Source of the DNA: Serpula lacrymans var. lacrymans S7.9
Taxonomy: Eukaryota; Basidiomycota; Agaricomycetes; Boletales; Serpulaceae
Assembly: GCF_000218685.1 (NCBI RefSeq)
Contig: NW_006763293.1
Coordinates: forward strand, 1,048,720-1,112,719
Length of the DNA stretch: 64,000 nt
Direction: 5' to 3'
The notes below the pieces were generated by a model that ran no database searches, was not told the origin of the DNA, and saw only the letters and a program-made list of their open reading frames with translations. How positions within the stretch are numbered: position 1 is the first letter of the stretch; every line of letters starts with the position of its first letter. Positions 34,908 through 45,678 of this stretch are shown here, piece after piece. The translations under genes and the position numbers were made by a program.

Positions 34908-35123
34908 TTAATAGGACTCGAAAGAGTGAGTAGCCTGAGAGGGTGACCTTGAAGGGGGACGTTCCATCCGGTAAAAGGGACGTGTCGCGAAGAACACACC
35001 ATCAAAGACTTGGTCTTTCCAGAAAGTGATAGCAAGGGCGAAAGCGAGGCTTGATGAGGCGTAAAGGATGATGGGGAGCCATACCTTGAAGAGATTGGAA
35101 ATCGGGAGACCAGTGTCGAACAT
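34908..35123 (-). CDS. Possible small single-pass membrane protein
   Basis: Tentative 71 aa protein MFDTGLPISNLFKVWLPII with one clear hydrophobic helix (ILYASSSLAFALAITFW) and a short Arg/Ser/Pro tail ending at 34908. An upstream exon near 35239 (MYDTAVYTYDDEA) could be joined through an intron ending CTCTTGCAG, which would change the N-terminus. I do not recognise the family. It sits between the two methyltransferase copies and has no visible second copy. Confidence 0.35.
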   Translation of the reverse strand: MFDTGLPISNLFKVWLPIILYASSSLAFALAITFWKDQVFDGVFFATRPFYRMERPPSRSPSQATHSFESY

Positions 35124-35388
35124 ACCGCTGTGACTGTCTGCAAGAGTGAGTGGGAAGTGGGAGGTGCGGTGAGTGTGTGGCGAATTGGGAGGCAGGAAAT
35201 GGCTTCGTCGTCGTAGGTATAAACTGCCGTGTCGTACATCTTGTTTCTGATGTTGATTTAATGTTGATCTAATGAGAGAATAAGCATGTCACATTACTTT
35301 GAAGTAGTGTAGTACATGCACATAATACAGTGCCGCCAAGGCATATATGGCTATTCATCACAGCAGCCGCTAATGATAGCAGCCTTCA

Positions 35389-36344
35389 TCAGATTCTTCT
35401 CCATACCACCATCCTTTCGGTTCCTTTGCGCCCCTCCCTCACGATCTCCGGAACCTTGTCATACACTTTCTCCCATCCTTGACCCAAGGGTTCAATATAA
35501 TCTTCGGGATCAACGTGGAATGGTGGGCCAACGTAGCCTTCTAAAGGAAGTCCGAGCGGGAACACAAGTGTGATAAGATATCCTCCGGGCTTGATGAGCG
35601 CACACATCTGGCATCCCCACTCGTTGCGACGTTCGGGAGGAATTGCGACGAAAAACCTACAATTTGCGCGTAGTTCCACATTATTGAGTGCGAATAGAAA
35701 ATTATACGAGATAGGACACTTACGTGTAGTCATATATGAGCGAGAATTTCTGATCATCTGGCACTTTGAATGTGAAAAAGTCTGTCGCTTCATAGGACAC
35801 CTTTTCAATACCAGACAACAGACCCTCGGGTGCCGAGTTTAACTGACTACAAGATTCCAGGCCGTCATTAAAATAAGCGGTTGATCGATATGTGATTACA
35901 TCACTCACTCTCGTGCAGCTTGAACGCCGACAGGGGATATGTCAAGACCGAGAGTGTCAAGGCCAAGTTTAGACGCGATCAGTAAAGCGTCATAGCCCTA
36001 AAGGTATAATGATGAATTTCGATAAGTGAAGGCACGATCAATTACTATACCAACCCTTCCACAGCCAGGGACAAGGGCCCGTCCTTCCCTCGGCAGGTCC
36101 AGCGACGCAGAAAGAAGCAAGCCTTGCAAGGAAAGCTGTACATCACCACTATCCCAAGGCGTTACACCCTGCTTCCTAGGAAATATTAAGACATTTTCAT
36201 ATCAGGCATAAAACGGAGATAGATCGTTTCGACTGACCATGATTCATTCCAACCACCTGAGGCGTCCTGTGCAATGAGTTTTTTAACATATTCCCTATCG
36301 GTGTTGAACTTGTCTCCAAGTAGTGTGAGAGATGATTCAGCCAT
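35389..36344 (-). CDS. TPMT-like thiol/halide methyltransferase, copy 2
   Basis: Paralogue of the gene at 32523-33456 with the same exon layout. Start MAESSLTLLGDKFNTDREYV at 36344. Further pieces: GGWNESW, WDSGDVQLSLQGLLLSASLD, RALVPGCGRGYDALLIASK, LGLDTLGLDISPVGVQAARE, EATDFFTFKVPDDQ, LIYDYTFFVAIPPERRNEWG, LIKPGGYLITLVFPLG, GPPFHVDPEDYIEPLGQGWE, ending MVVWRRI at 35389. At the motif I intron (36054-35998) this copy has an ordinary GT donor (AGG|GTTGGT) where copy 1 has GC. The two N-termini differ much more than the C-terminal halves. It probably keeps the same activity. Confidence 0.9.
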
Positions 36345-36819
36345 TATACCAAGTGAAGCGAGGTATTAGGGAGCAACCGTCATCTATTGAAAGCGAGCTT
36401 TATAGTCGCTGAGCGTGACCATCATAATGGATTTGCAAGCATGCTCACAAACAGCTTCTAAATATGCTTACTAGGGATTTAATTAATTTAACCCATTAAG
36501 AATCGTCCTCAAGATAAACCTCGGGCAAACGGGGATCGCTAAGCTTGACCGGTATGGTCGGTGCACAGGACAATTCTTCGAGTTGCTTTGTGGTAAAACA
36601 AAATCTCTACTACGCACAGAGTGGACTTGTATTTAGTAGACTTACAAAGGACCGAATCAGAGCATTCATATGCAATTGCACATTCAACTTGGAGTAACAG
36701 GAACACAAAGAAAAAGTCATACAGACAACACTGACATTAGGAAGACGTTGACGGGAACTGGCATTGACAGTGATCACAAACAGCAGAGAAGAACTTGAAG
36801 AGGACATCAGGGAGGTAAA
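36345..36819. other. Intergenic
   Basis: This contains the promoter side of methyltransferase copy 2. Nothing else is supported. Confidence 0.4.
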
Positions 36820-37107
36820 GAGCTGACAAATCAACTGGTCCGTGCGCAGAGTCTCAATCGTATATAAGGCTGAGCTGGACATGGTTGTATCTTCATACTT
36901 ACCTTGATGGCATAAACTCCTTCATCTACCTGGGTTTGTGGGCCCTGGGAACCCTTCATAGCACGGCGACCTTGTCCATACAGAGGGTGCTCTTGGCTTG
37001 TATGGGCTTCGGCTCATGCACCGTCTCAATATTTTCCTGTCCTACCACGGCCACTCTGGCTGGGTAGGCCTTTTTTTTCGACCTTTCTCGGTCCTAACCC
37101 TAACCCT
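36820..37107. repeat. Direct repeat, copy 2 (~288 nt, telomere-like end)
   Basis: Second copy of the element at 34499-34787, in the same orientation, with the same start and the same CCTAACCCTAACCC end. It differs by scattered substitutions and one fewer T in the T tract. It marks the far side of the duplicated block. Confidence 0.75.
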
Positions 37108-37605
37108 ATGACATCCAATACAAACACATTCGTTGAGATGTAATAATACCAAGTCGGCCATGTTTTGCATAATATGAATTGCTGTATCTTGAACCCGAAG
37201 GGCTTCTGAATCTGATAATCTATCCTCATTACTATCTGGTAATGTTGCGAGTGATCCTTTTAAACTTTTGACAAAAAAAACTAGTGCTGTAAAATGTGCA
37301 AGACATGTAGTTGTAATGTCATCTATATGCCTCAGATCTACGCAAGGCGACAGTAGTGGGACAGCAAAGGTAAGAACACATCATCTCTACTAAGACTGTG
37401 CATGAACGTGGCTGACTGGACTTTGCTGCAGATCGTGATTTTGAAGATAGACTGATTCATAACGATAGCTTTGGAAAATATTGGTGATACTGTAACTCAA
37501 TCTACAGGGGTAATGCAAAGCCTACCATCTTTTAGCTCCATTCATACAATATCGTTTCTCGATCTAAAAAAGACATCCACCAATATTCGTTCGTCAACTT
37601 GAATC
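37108..37605. other. Intergenic
   Basis: This lies downstream of Sm-G. Nothing coding is seen. Confidence 0.45.
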
Positions 37606-37962
37606 CTATCGTACAGCTTCAAGAATCTCCATTGATGTTACACTGTTACCACGAATCACCTGATTACAATACAATCAGGTTAAGATATGAACAGATATGA
37701 ACAAGCATCATGGCATATCGTACTCACCACAGTTCCAATTGGGTGCTTTTGAGCGGGTGTGGTTTCCTCCAGAGCATCGTCAATGACGAGATTCAAAAAA
37801 AGATCATAGCCACGCAGTGTACCGCTAACTCTACGGCCTCCCTGCAGGTGGACGAACAATTTCTTGTCCATAAACTGGTCAAAGGTATTTGATTAGCGCA
37901 GATAGTCATGGTGATAATTAAAAAAATACTTTTTTAAGTTCTGGTTGCGAAGCCTTTGACAT
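37606..37962 (-). CDS. SMX2: Small nuclear ribonucleoprotein Sm-G
   Basis: Ring subunit G of the spliceosomal Sm core, 77 aa. Three exons (37962-37930, 37874-37728, 37659-37606) with phases that close: MSKASQPELKK|FMDKKLFVHLQGGRRVSGTL...HPIGTV|VIRGNSVTSMEILEAVR. Both Sm motifs are complete (LQGGRRVSGTLRGYDLFLNL and VIRGNSV). Length and termini match Sm-G in other eukaryotes. Its partner Sm-F is at the left edge of the window. It is divergent from the gene at 38346. Confidence 0.96.
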
Positions 37963-38345
37963 CTTTGCTATTGTGTTTGCGAGACCGGCGTTGAGAAGAA
38001 GGAGAGCAGCGGGCGCGTTGCTTTGATATGTTTGGTTTGCTTTCCAGACTCGGAGTCCAATCCAGAAGGCTTGGAAGGGTTCGTTGCCCTTGCTAGCTCC
38101 AACCAGCCTTATACTCTTTACTTCCTCTTTTTCACCTGAACCACATCCTCTAGACGTTATCCATACTCAAAGCATATCCATCTCCCATCTTTATTCCAGG
38201 TTTTTTCCCATATCCGTCAGTTCAAATCATAACCCTTGCTTTACTTCCAAATGTGTGGTATTGACCTGCCATTTCAAAACAACAGCTGCTTTCAATACCC
38301 AAGCAAAGCTATCCTCGTGCTCTATTTCCCATTTGAAGTGGACTT
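37963..38345. promoter_or_regulatory. Divergent promoter region Sm-G / disordered protein gene
   Basis: A gap of 383 bp separates divergent starts. From about 38100 the plus strand is CT-rich, as expected for the leader of the plus-strand gene. I see no specific element. Confidence 0.4.
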
Positions 38346-40154
38346 ATGGCTACACCTGCCTCCCGTCCTGGACCAAATGGTAGCAGCACAGCTCCATCAA
38401 ACCCACCTACTCCACGTGCTAGAGACTGGAGCAGCCTGAGGTCCGCTGAACCAGGCTCAGCCTTTCGGGGATTAAGCAGAGGACGAGGCGGTGCACGCCC
38501 ATCAGGTCGTGGTGGTCGGGGAGGCGGTCGCTCGGCGAGTGCCCAGAGCAACAGGGGTGCAAAGGCACCTGCCGAATCCTCAGAGAAAACAGAGAAACTC
38601 CCACAGAAACCAGATGTAACCCCTCCAAAACCTCAACCTTTGAGTACAGGAAAAGTTACACCACAGTCGACACCAAAGAAGAATACGGCAGATATTCCAC
38701 CGCCAACTCCTAGTCAAAAAGGCCGCCCTCCTAGACCTAAACCTGCTTCTCGAAGGCCATCTCACACTGTTCCCGCCGTAGTTGTAGCCCCTGCATCTCC
38801 TACCACTGCAACTGGTCCTCAATCAGCTACATCCCCGCGTCCAACTAATCGACGCAGACGTTCTAATCGTGACCAACAAGGAAAGGGCCCTTCGAATAAT
38901 ACTGCTAAAGCGACTGTGTCGACTGTGTCTTCGCAGACCAGTCAAGCTTCCTTGCGCCCTCAGAAAGTGCAAACAGGGCCTTCCTCCCCTGTCATACCAC
39001 TCAAAGATGCACCGCCTCATCTGGTTATTGCACATCAGGGTGAAATGCGTCACGATATAGATGCACTGGTCGAGCGTGTGAGAGCTGTCGCAATGGCAGA
39101 TCATAGACCTACTACCCCTGGCAGCCATATCGATTGGGCTGGTGATGACGATGACAGCTTACCTGATCTTGACGACTGGGGTGTAACGACGGCTTCAAAA
39201 AGCAATGCCGAAAAACACGAAGAAATATCCCCTATCCTTGTGGACACTCTGAAACCCTTGCCAGAACCTCAGCTGATCGAGGAAGCGGTACCAGGCAAAA
39301 ATACCAATGAGTCGACTTCTCCTGGAAAAACAGATGGACCTTCTCCTCTTCCACCCTCTCCGCCGTCTTCGCTTCCCACGTCCTCGTTCGAGGATGATAC
39401 TGGTGACATCCTTCCAACACCGAAGAGTAAAATGTCAGCTTCATCGTCTGACAGTGGCGCAGTCAAAGCGCTGTCCGATACAGGGGACGGTGCTACTGCA
39501 CCCCCTCCAAGGTTGCCCCTTCATCCTTCGCTTCCTCCTAAGCCCGTTGCAGCCGTGGAAACTCTCAAGGCACGGTCGAAACCCCGAGGAAACCACGCAC
39601 GTCCCAATCTGCCCCAAAAGCCAGCACCTGCAGCTACCACTGTCGCAGAGCCTGTCGCAGAGCCTGTTGCAGCAGAGCCTGTCGTCAACAGTAATGATGG
39701 CCTTGCGCAGTCCATACATGCACCTACTGCTGCGGAAGTAGCGCAAAAGGAGCAGCAACGTCTGACAGAAGAGCAGGGACTCGGCGCGTCGATCCACGCT
39801 CCAAAGGGTCTTGCTGATCTTAATACTGCGAATCATTCAGCGTTGGGTCCAACACCCTCACGTGTGTTCAACCCTTCTCACAACCGTTCACGTACTGTGG
39901 GTCGACCACCGTCTTTCCAGCAACCGTTTACAGCACCAGCTAGCTTGGCTTCAGGGCGCGTGACACGTTCTGGTGCTTCCTCGCCGCTTGGCCCCAATGG
40001 CCTTACACATGCGCGTACACATTCTTCGCCACCATCGAGTGGCCCCGCTAGTCGGGCTCGACCAGTAATCACTGGCGATGCTATCTCGAGGCTCGCTCGA
40101 ACCATTGGCGGAGCTCCTCGTACTGTCGGGGTATCTGCTGGAGCAAAGGAATGA
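38346..40154 (+). CDS. Long disordered Pro/Ser-rich protein, unknown
   Basis: Uninterrupted single-exon gene of 602 aa, unusual here where most genes are intron-rich. I do not recognise the family. The N-terminus has an RGG-type segment (GLSRGRGGARPSGRGGRGGG), suggesting RNA binding or methylation. Long Pro/Ser/Thr-rich stretches follow. One compact acidic motif near residues 258-275 (GSHIDWAGDDDDSLPDLDDW) looks like the conserved centre. Two related short motifs, LAQSIHAPTA and LGASIHAPKG, recur near residues 455-490, and AEPVAEPVAAEP is a small repeat. It could be an RNA-granule or translation-linked protein; that is a guess. Confidence 0.8.
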   Translation: MATPASRPGPNGSSTAPSNPPTPRARDWSSLRSAEPGSAFRGLSRGRGGARPSGRGGRGGGRSASAQSNRGAKAPAESSEKTEKLPQKPDVTPPKPQPLSTGKVTPQSTPKKNTADIPPPTPSQKGRPPRPKPASRRPSHTVPAVVVAPASPTTATGPQSATSPRPTNRRRRSNRDQQGKGPSNNTAKATVSTVSSQTSQASLRPQKVQTGPSSPVIPLKDAPPHLVIAHQGEMRHDIDALVERVRAVAMADHRPTTPGSHIDWAGDDDDSLPDLDDWGVTTASKSNAEKHEEISPILVDTLKPLPEPQLIEEAVPGKNTNESTSPGKTDGPSPLPPSPPSSLPTSSFEDDTGDILPTPKSKMSASSSDSGAVKALSDTGDGATAPPPRLPLHPSLPPKPVAAVETLKARSKPRGNHARPNLPQKPAPAATTVAEPVAEPVAAEPVVNSNDGLAQSIHAPTAAEVAQKEQQRLTEEQGLGASIHAPKGLADLNTANHSALGPTPSRVFNPSHNRSRTVGRPPSFQQPFTAPASLASGRVTRSGASSPLGPNGLTHARTHSSPPSSGPASRARPVITGDAISRLARTIGGAPRTVGVSAGAKE

Positions 40155-40494
40155 AGTAGCGGGCGATGGATATCTTTTCACATATTTACAGATATAATGT
40201 TTTATTTATAGTGCACATCTTTTGGCTTGCTTTATCTGGTTGATCAGTTTGGATAGTGATGACTGTTAGATACCCGTCTTCGCTCTAGTTTCTCCACTCG
40301 GTTTTCGTTTTGTACTTGAACTTTCGCGCATTACGCATGTATAATCTAAAGGATGTACTTACTAACTTGGTATCTGATGATACGATGATGCAAATATTCA
40401 TTCTCTTTTAACTCTCGACTGATGACTTCTGGAAAGCACTTCATTCACGAGGTATGTAGTGTCGGTAGATTTTCGTTGTACATCCGAGTCTCAT
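40155..40494. other. Intergenic between convergent genes
   Basis: This is the shared 3' region of the disordered protein gene and MDM10. Nothing else is seen. Confidence 0.5.
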
Positions 40495-42058
40495 CTACTC
40501 AGAGCTAAAATAAGACAGCTCAAGTCCTATTGCCTTGATAGGTTTGGACCGGCTAGACAAATCGGAGACAACGCCCAAGCTAACAAGCATCTTCTTCAGA
40601 CGTCCTTCCCACATCAGAGACATATTCTAGATGGTCATTTAGAGTGAAGCAAGTACGAGATTGATGTAAGCGGCACTTACATTGTTCGTAGATATCCGAG
40701 CTTTGACTACACCCCGAACCTCACCCGGTACCGATATTTCTGGAGGATCAGATGGAGCTATAGACGGCAGCGACGGATCTATATCCTCTTGCGCAGGACC
40801 TTTTAATGGTCTCCGTCGCATCCACCATTCAGCACCCATCGTCCACTCGCTATCATAACTGTAGACATTAAAATCAAAGCGAGAGGACAATGAGAGATCA
40901 TGAGAGACCCGTGCTGAATATGCAGTCGATATATGGCCCATCATGGGATTGAACAGAGCAGTGATCGTCGTCGGAGGTTGTGAGGGCGGCCCTCGGGGTG
41001 AGGTTTGTGACAGCGGAGAAGACGATGAAGGAGGGAGCTGGAATGATGGTGGAGTTGCATCAGGGAGAGTGGTAAATCGTATGCCAGTGGAGACTGCTCA
41101 ACAGAAATTGAGAGGGTGAGACATGAGATAGAAGGTCATCGACTTACCTCCTGCACTGCGTTCTTTTGCACTGATATAAAACTCAGCACCAGCGGATACA
41201 CGGCCTTTGAGACCGCCTTCAGTCGCTTCCTCTTCATCGACGCGTCTCTGCCTCGCTCGAGCCCCAGACGAGTTCGATGAATCATCTGTCGAAGACTCTA
41301 CAGGGTGTCCAAGTCTCCCGAAGTTGTGCAGAACACGCACACCCCACATGCCATCTTCCGCACTCCAAGTATATTCCGTGCACCATTTACCCACATCATG
41401 TTGAAGACTGAACATCACATTGCTGACATTATCTCCACGTGAACGTCGGTCAGCCGATAGAGTCGAGCGTGGGTCAGATATGGCTGCCACGAGAGCTTGC
41501 GTCGTAGCAGAAAGCCGTGTAGAGTATAGAGCGTCGAGCCTCCCCGTCGGCAGGTACAGTCGGCCATACAAAAGATAGTCTGTATCCTGCTGGTTAATGT
41601 TTCAAGACAAGCTTCGACATGACAGCGACTGGGCCGTACCACGCTTATCCACTCTTTCGCCTGCAAGCCATTCTTCCTCTTTCCCTTCAGGTCTTCGCGG
41701 TTGGTCATGCACTTTGAACCGCTCAATCATGTCCTTAAAACGCACAGCTCCCGAGCTCTTCACGTCCAGATCACACGAGGTGAAAATGTATCCTACTGAG
41801 CCATTCAGTGAGGGCATTGCATTCATGGAATATGATGTATTGAACAGAGGATTGGGTGACTTTGAAATGGACAGGTGCAGTCCCCGTGGAACACTGAAGT
41901 CCAGAATGGCTTGAAGTTGCTTCAGTAGGGCGTTACACTGTAGTTTAGAGGTAGAACTCACCATTTGAAGAACGAGTCAGATTTGCGTAAAGGTTGTCTT
42001 CATTCCAACCTGTAGCTCTGTAATAGCTGCGGAGGACATAAGAGGCGAAAGGATGCAT
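40495..42058 (-). CDS. MDM10: Mitochondrial outer-membrane beta-barrel Mdm10
   Basis: Component of the ER-mitochondria tether ERMES and of the SAM assembly machinery. Start [18 protein letters not shown] at 42058; this N-terminus (FxxYxLRxYYxxTGWNEDN) is diagnostic. Further pieces: [144 protein letters not shown], and the final exon [20 protein letters not shown] to [10 protein letters not shown] at 40495. About five exons. A Ser/Arg-rich insertion (~41250-41300) is a lineage loop. The beta-signal-like C-terminus is present. Confidence 0.93.
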
Positions 42059-42333
42059 CCTTTAAGAGGCTCAAATCCGAAGTTTCTCAACCACTAAGTG
42101 GCCCAACAGAGCGCAGATGTAGATACCTTTCGTCTCAAGCTCGATGATTTAAAATGATTGAAGTAAACACAGAATGGAGGAGAACAAGCCTTGCCGCCGG
42201 GTACAGATACGGCGTAAGCCCCGCGGCCAAGAAGGGTCTGAGAATTGAATAGCATTCGGCTACAATTTGACTGTACTAGTTTTCCTGAGTAACTAATAGT
42301 AATACATTGGTTCGAGATTCTAATGAGTCCATA

Positions 42334-44449
42334 TCAATGTAACTCCTGCAAGACTTGTTGTATAGTCGCCCTCTCCTTACTGTCGGTCACCCAGCATTTT
42401 TCCAACAGACCCCACACAACACCATCCAGCCCCCTCTCAACCACTACAGCATCGCGTGGACGGGATGGTAATTGTCCTTGAGAAACTTTAATAACGACGG
42501 TTGTTGACCGCTTGACATCCTCCCAGGGGTGCTTGTGGGTCAGTAGCTAACATTGATCAGAGACATAGATGATCTAAAATTGATCTCGAGTACAACTTGA
42601 AAGAATCATACCTCCAAAACGGTCATGCCAAATGCGTATATATCGCAAGCAGTAGATAGAACGCCTTGATCGATAATTAACTCGGGTGCAAGCCATCTGT
42701 AAGAATCAGAGATTCTGCAGGGATGTCAGCTTTGAGGCAATGATAAGATATTTACAGAGACCTACCCTGTTGACATCGTGAAGGGTACACCTGTGATATC
42801 CTCTGTGATCTTGATTAATCAATATTGTTAAATGTCAGTCATAGTGAACTTTTTATGAGACTTGAGAAGAATTACCTTGGAAAAACCAAAGTCGGCCAGT
42901 AACGGATTGCCTGAACTATCGATTACGATGCTAGACTACAAACAGATAAGCAAGAGAAATCAGACAAAAATTAGAGCGATGCTAGGTTGTCAAATCTGAC
43001 TCCTTTGAGGTTACCGTGCACCACTGGTGGCTGCATGGTATGCAGAATACGGAGACCTTCTGCTACGCCGCGAATCTGCACTAGTCAATCAATACTCTGG
43101 AGAGGAGGGACAGGCTTTACCATTGCCAAGTGATCAGCGTCGGGGTACTTATTGAGGTATTCCGGAGCAGTCCCATTTGGCTGCCAAGGACTAACGACAT
43201 ACCTGGATCAACAGCTCAGTCATTTAACTGTGCTCTCTGTTGTACCACCTACGGATATGGCCCATCGTTCTGACAGAATCCATAAAAAGGCAGAATATGT
43301 TTCCCGCGATCCAACTTCCATACATCTTCCCAAATAGCTGCTTCTCTCTTGAAGCGCTAGAGAGAAGATGAGTACACAATAGAAGTAATGGCAAACTCCA
43401 TAAGCTTACCGACAAGGTCTTTGGCGAACACTGTGCAGCTCGTATAACCTTGATCGCAACCTTCTCCTCATTAAGATAAAATCCCTCCCATATGTCATAC
43501 ATGGAACTGGACCCATCAACAGGCCACAATCCTGAACGACGAACCTCACCACGCTCGAGATGGGAATGTGGAAGGAGGGAACCCGAAGACTTCTGAAGAT
43601 AGTATAGATTCTTCTCCAAACCACGTTCCTCGCCAACTGCATTCCCTGGGAGAGACTATGATGATGGATATCAGCGGAGAGGAAATCGATTAAGAAAAGA
43701 ATAAACCTTTTGTAACAAATCCATAAGGCTATGTAAGATATCACCATGCTGTTTTTGTGTTTCGACAACGATTTCTTCGGTGTTCTTGATATCTGATAAG
43801 TACTTGATTACCTCCGCACTGTCTGCTGTACGGTTATTTTCAAATTCGGCTTGCCATTTGTGGATCTCCAGATGAGAAGTAAACTACTCGTAAGATCAGT
43901 CTTTCAAAACATGCTGTGGCTAAGTAGTCATACTGACCTGAAACTTTTGTAAGCATTTGGTAATGTCTTCGTGACATTCTTGAATGTCTGCTGAGAGCTC
44001 GAGTTGCAGAAGAATTAATTCAACTCGATTCTTCGCAGCCCAGACCTGTATGCGCTTATGAATGCAGTCCAAAGTCCTGATAGCACAATAAGTTTGAATG
44101 ACATGATAATCTTATAATGGTGCAGACTTCTCGACAGAAGTAACCGCTTCCTTCATTCTGTCTGAGCCCATTTCATCCGCATGATTCTGAAGAACGAGGA
44201 GTAGATCGTAGCACCGTTCTTGGAGTTGTGCGAATGCGTTTCTACCAATAATGATCTATGGTCAATCGGCTATATAATTATTGAATTTTCGACGAACTTG
44301 TTGGAGCTGACTCTGGCACACATATCGATTATGCCACAAAGAAGGCCAACTGCAGGACTCAGCCACGGGACGGGCGCGAAATGGGCTGTTACTTGAGCAG
44401 TTGATTTGAACACTGCGGCGGCAGCCATTTCGTACCCCTTCCGAGTCAT
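42334..44449 (-). CDS. MLKL-like helical domain plus TKL-type pseudokinase
   Basis: Two-part protein. The N-terminus from about 44449 ([19 protein letters not shown]) has [60 protein letters not shown], and [20 protein letters not shown]. These are helices like the MLKL N-terminal/adaptor domain common in Agaricomycete proteins. The kinase domain has the beta-3 lysine (VAIKVIRA), [66 protein letters not shown], and [13 protein letters not shown] at 42334. The catalytic loop reads HGN where active kinases have HRD/HGD, so the catalytic Asp is absent while Lys and DFG remain. Many exons. Signalling or a cell-death role is inference only. Confidence 0.8.
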
Positions 44450-45678
44450 GTTATTTGATAGGGCGAACCAAAGCTGTTCAGTGAAGTCTGCGAGGTGTAG
44501 CCAGATGCAGGGATAACTGTTGAATTTCAAGCTTGAAGTACTTTACAGGATATGGATATCGATGTTTACTGATGCAGTTCGTGATCTTCGAATTGACGCC
44601 ATTAATATATGCACTAATCTGAGCGCCTAAACGAAGTTGTTCCGGTACTCAGTCTCCAGAAGAACAAACACGGCCATGTGAACAGCTAAGCAGTTACTGG
44701 CAAGATTACCCATTAGTACAAGGAACTTGGCAGGACGCCAACCCGAGTCACGTGTGTACCGTGACTTGTTCTCTCCAATGCTAGTAACCATACCACTTCC
44801 CTTCAATATAATTTCAATACACAAAGCGCCTCATCGTGATCAGCTGCGCTCTAGCATCAAATCACTTCGAACACCACAGCATCCCTTTTCACTACAGGAC
44901 CTTACACTGGCAGGACTAGCAATGAAGGCCGTATAAACGCTTTTATTCGATATACCAAATACCATCCAGCAAAGCTGTCGTGCTGTTGGTTTTCTGCCCT
45001 TGTCTATATACAAGCTGTCAAAGGCAAGTGACGCCTTTGGTTAATCTGATCCCCTATTCACAATTCGGCGTCATATGGCATCAAGTCACGCAGACAGCTC
45101 GTGGGTATACTAGTATCCTGCTCCTTTGGCTTCTGATTCGTGTGCCAAGGACCATGCAGCCTCAAGTAATCAAGGTACGCCCTTATTCTCTTCTAGGAAC
45201 ATCACGCATTGATAGGTGACTCCGCATGTTCGCTGAAGGCTGTGACGTGCGACGAACTTGCTGGAAGGTTCGCCATGTACTGCTTCTGCTTTGGGCACGT
45301 CCATGTTTACCTATAGCCGCATCCCTAAATTCCTTTCTTAGGACGTTGCATCCTAAGGATCACAGGGGATGGGTTGCGGGAAGCGACAGTGTGTCGCAAA
45401 TAATCAGTAAGTACAATTCATTCAATAAGCATGAGCTAAGGGTCCACTGTGATTCTTCAAACAAGTGAGTATGTCACTATCTTACTCAACGACAGTTCGA
45501 CATTCAACTACATAAAAAGGTACATAAATCTTATGTTGGTCACACACGGGTAGTATATTCTCCTAGTTCAAGTTTTGATTGTAAATCGATCAGGTACCAA
45601 AGATGTTCTACAGGATGTGTTTACAGCGGACGTATAGGCATATACTTTCCACAGCTATTGAAACAAAACAAGAAGTTC
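44450..45678. other. Long intergenic stretch, no supported gene
   Basis: Scattered short frames on both strands (for example + 44980-45219) have no domain, no signal and no convincing splice sites. It probably contains the kinase-gene promoter and the P450 3' flank. Confidence 0.4.
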
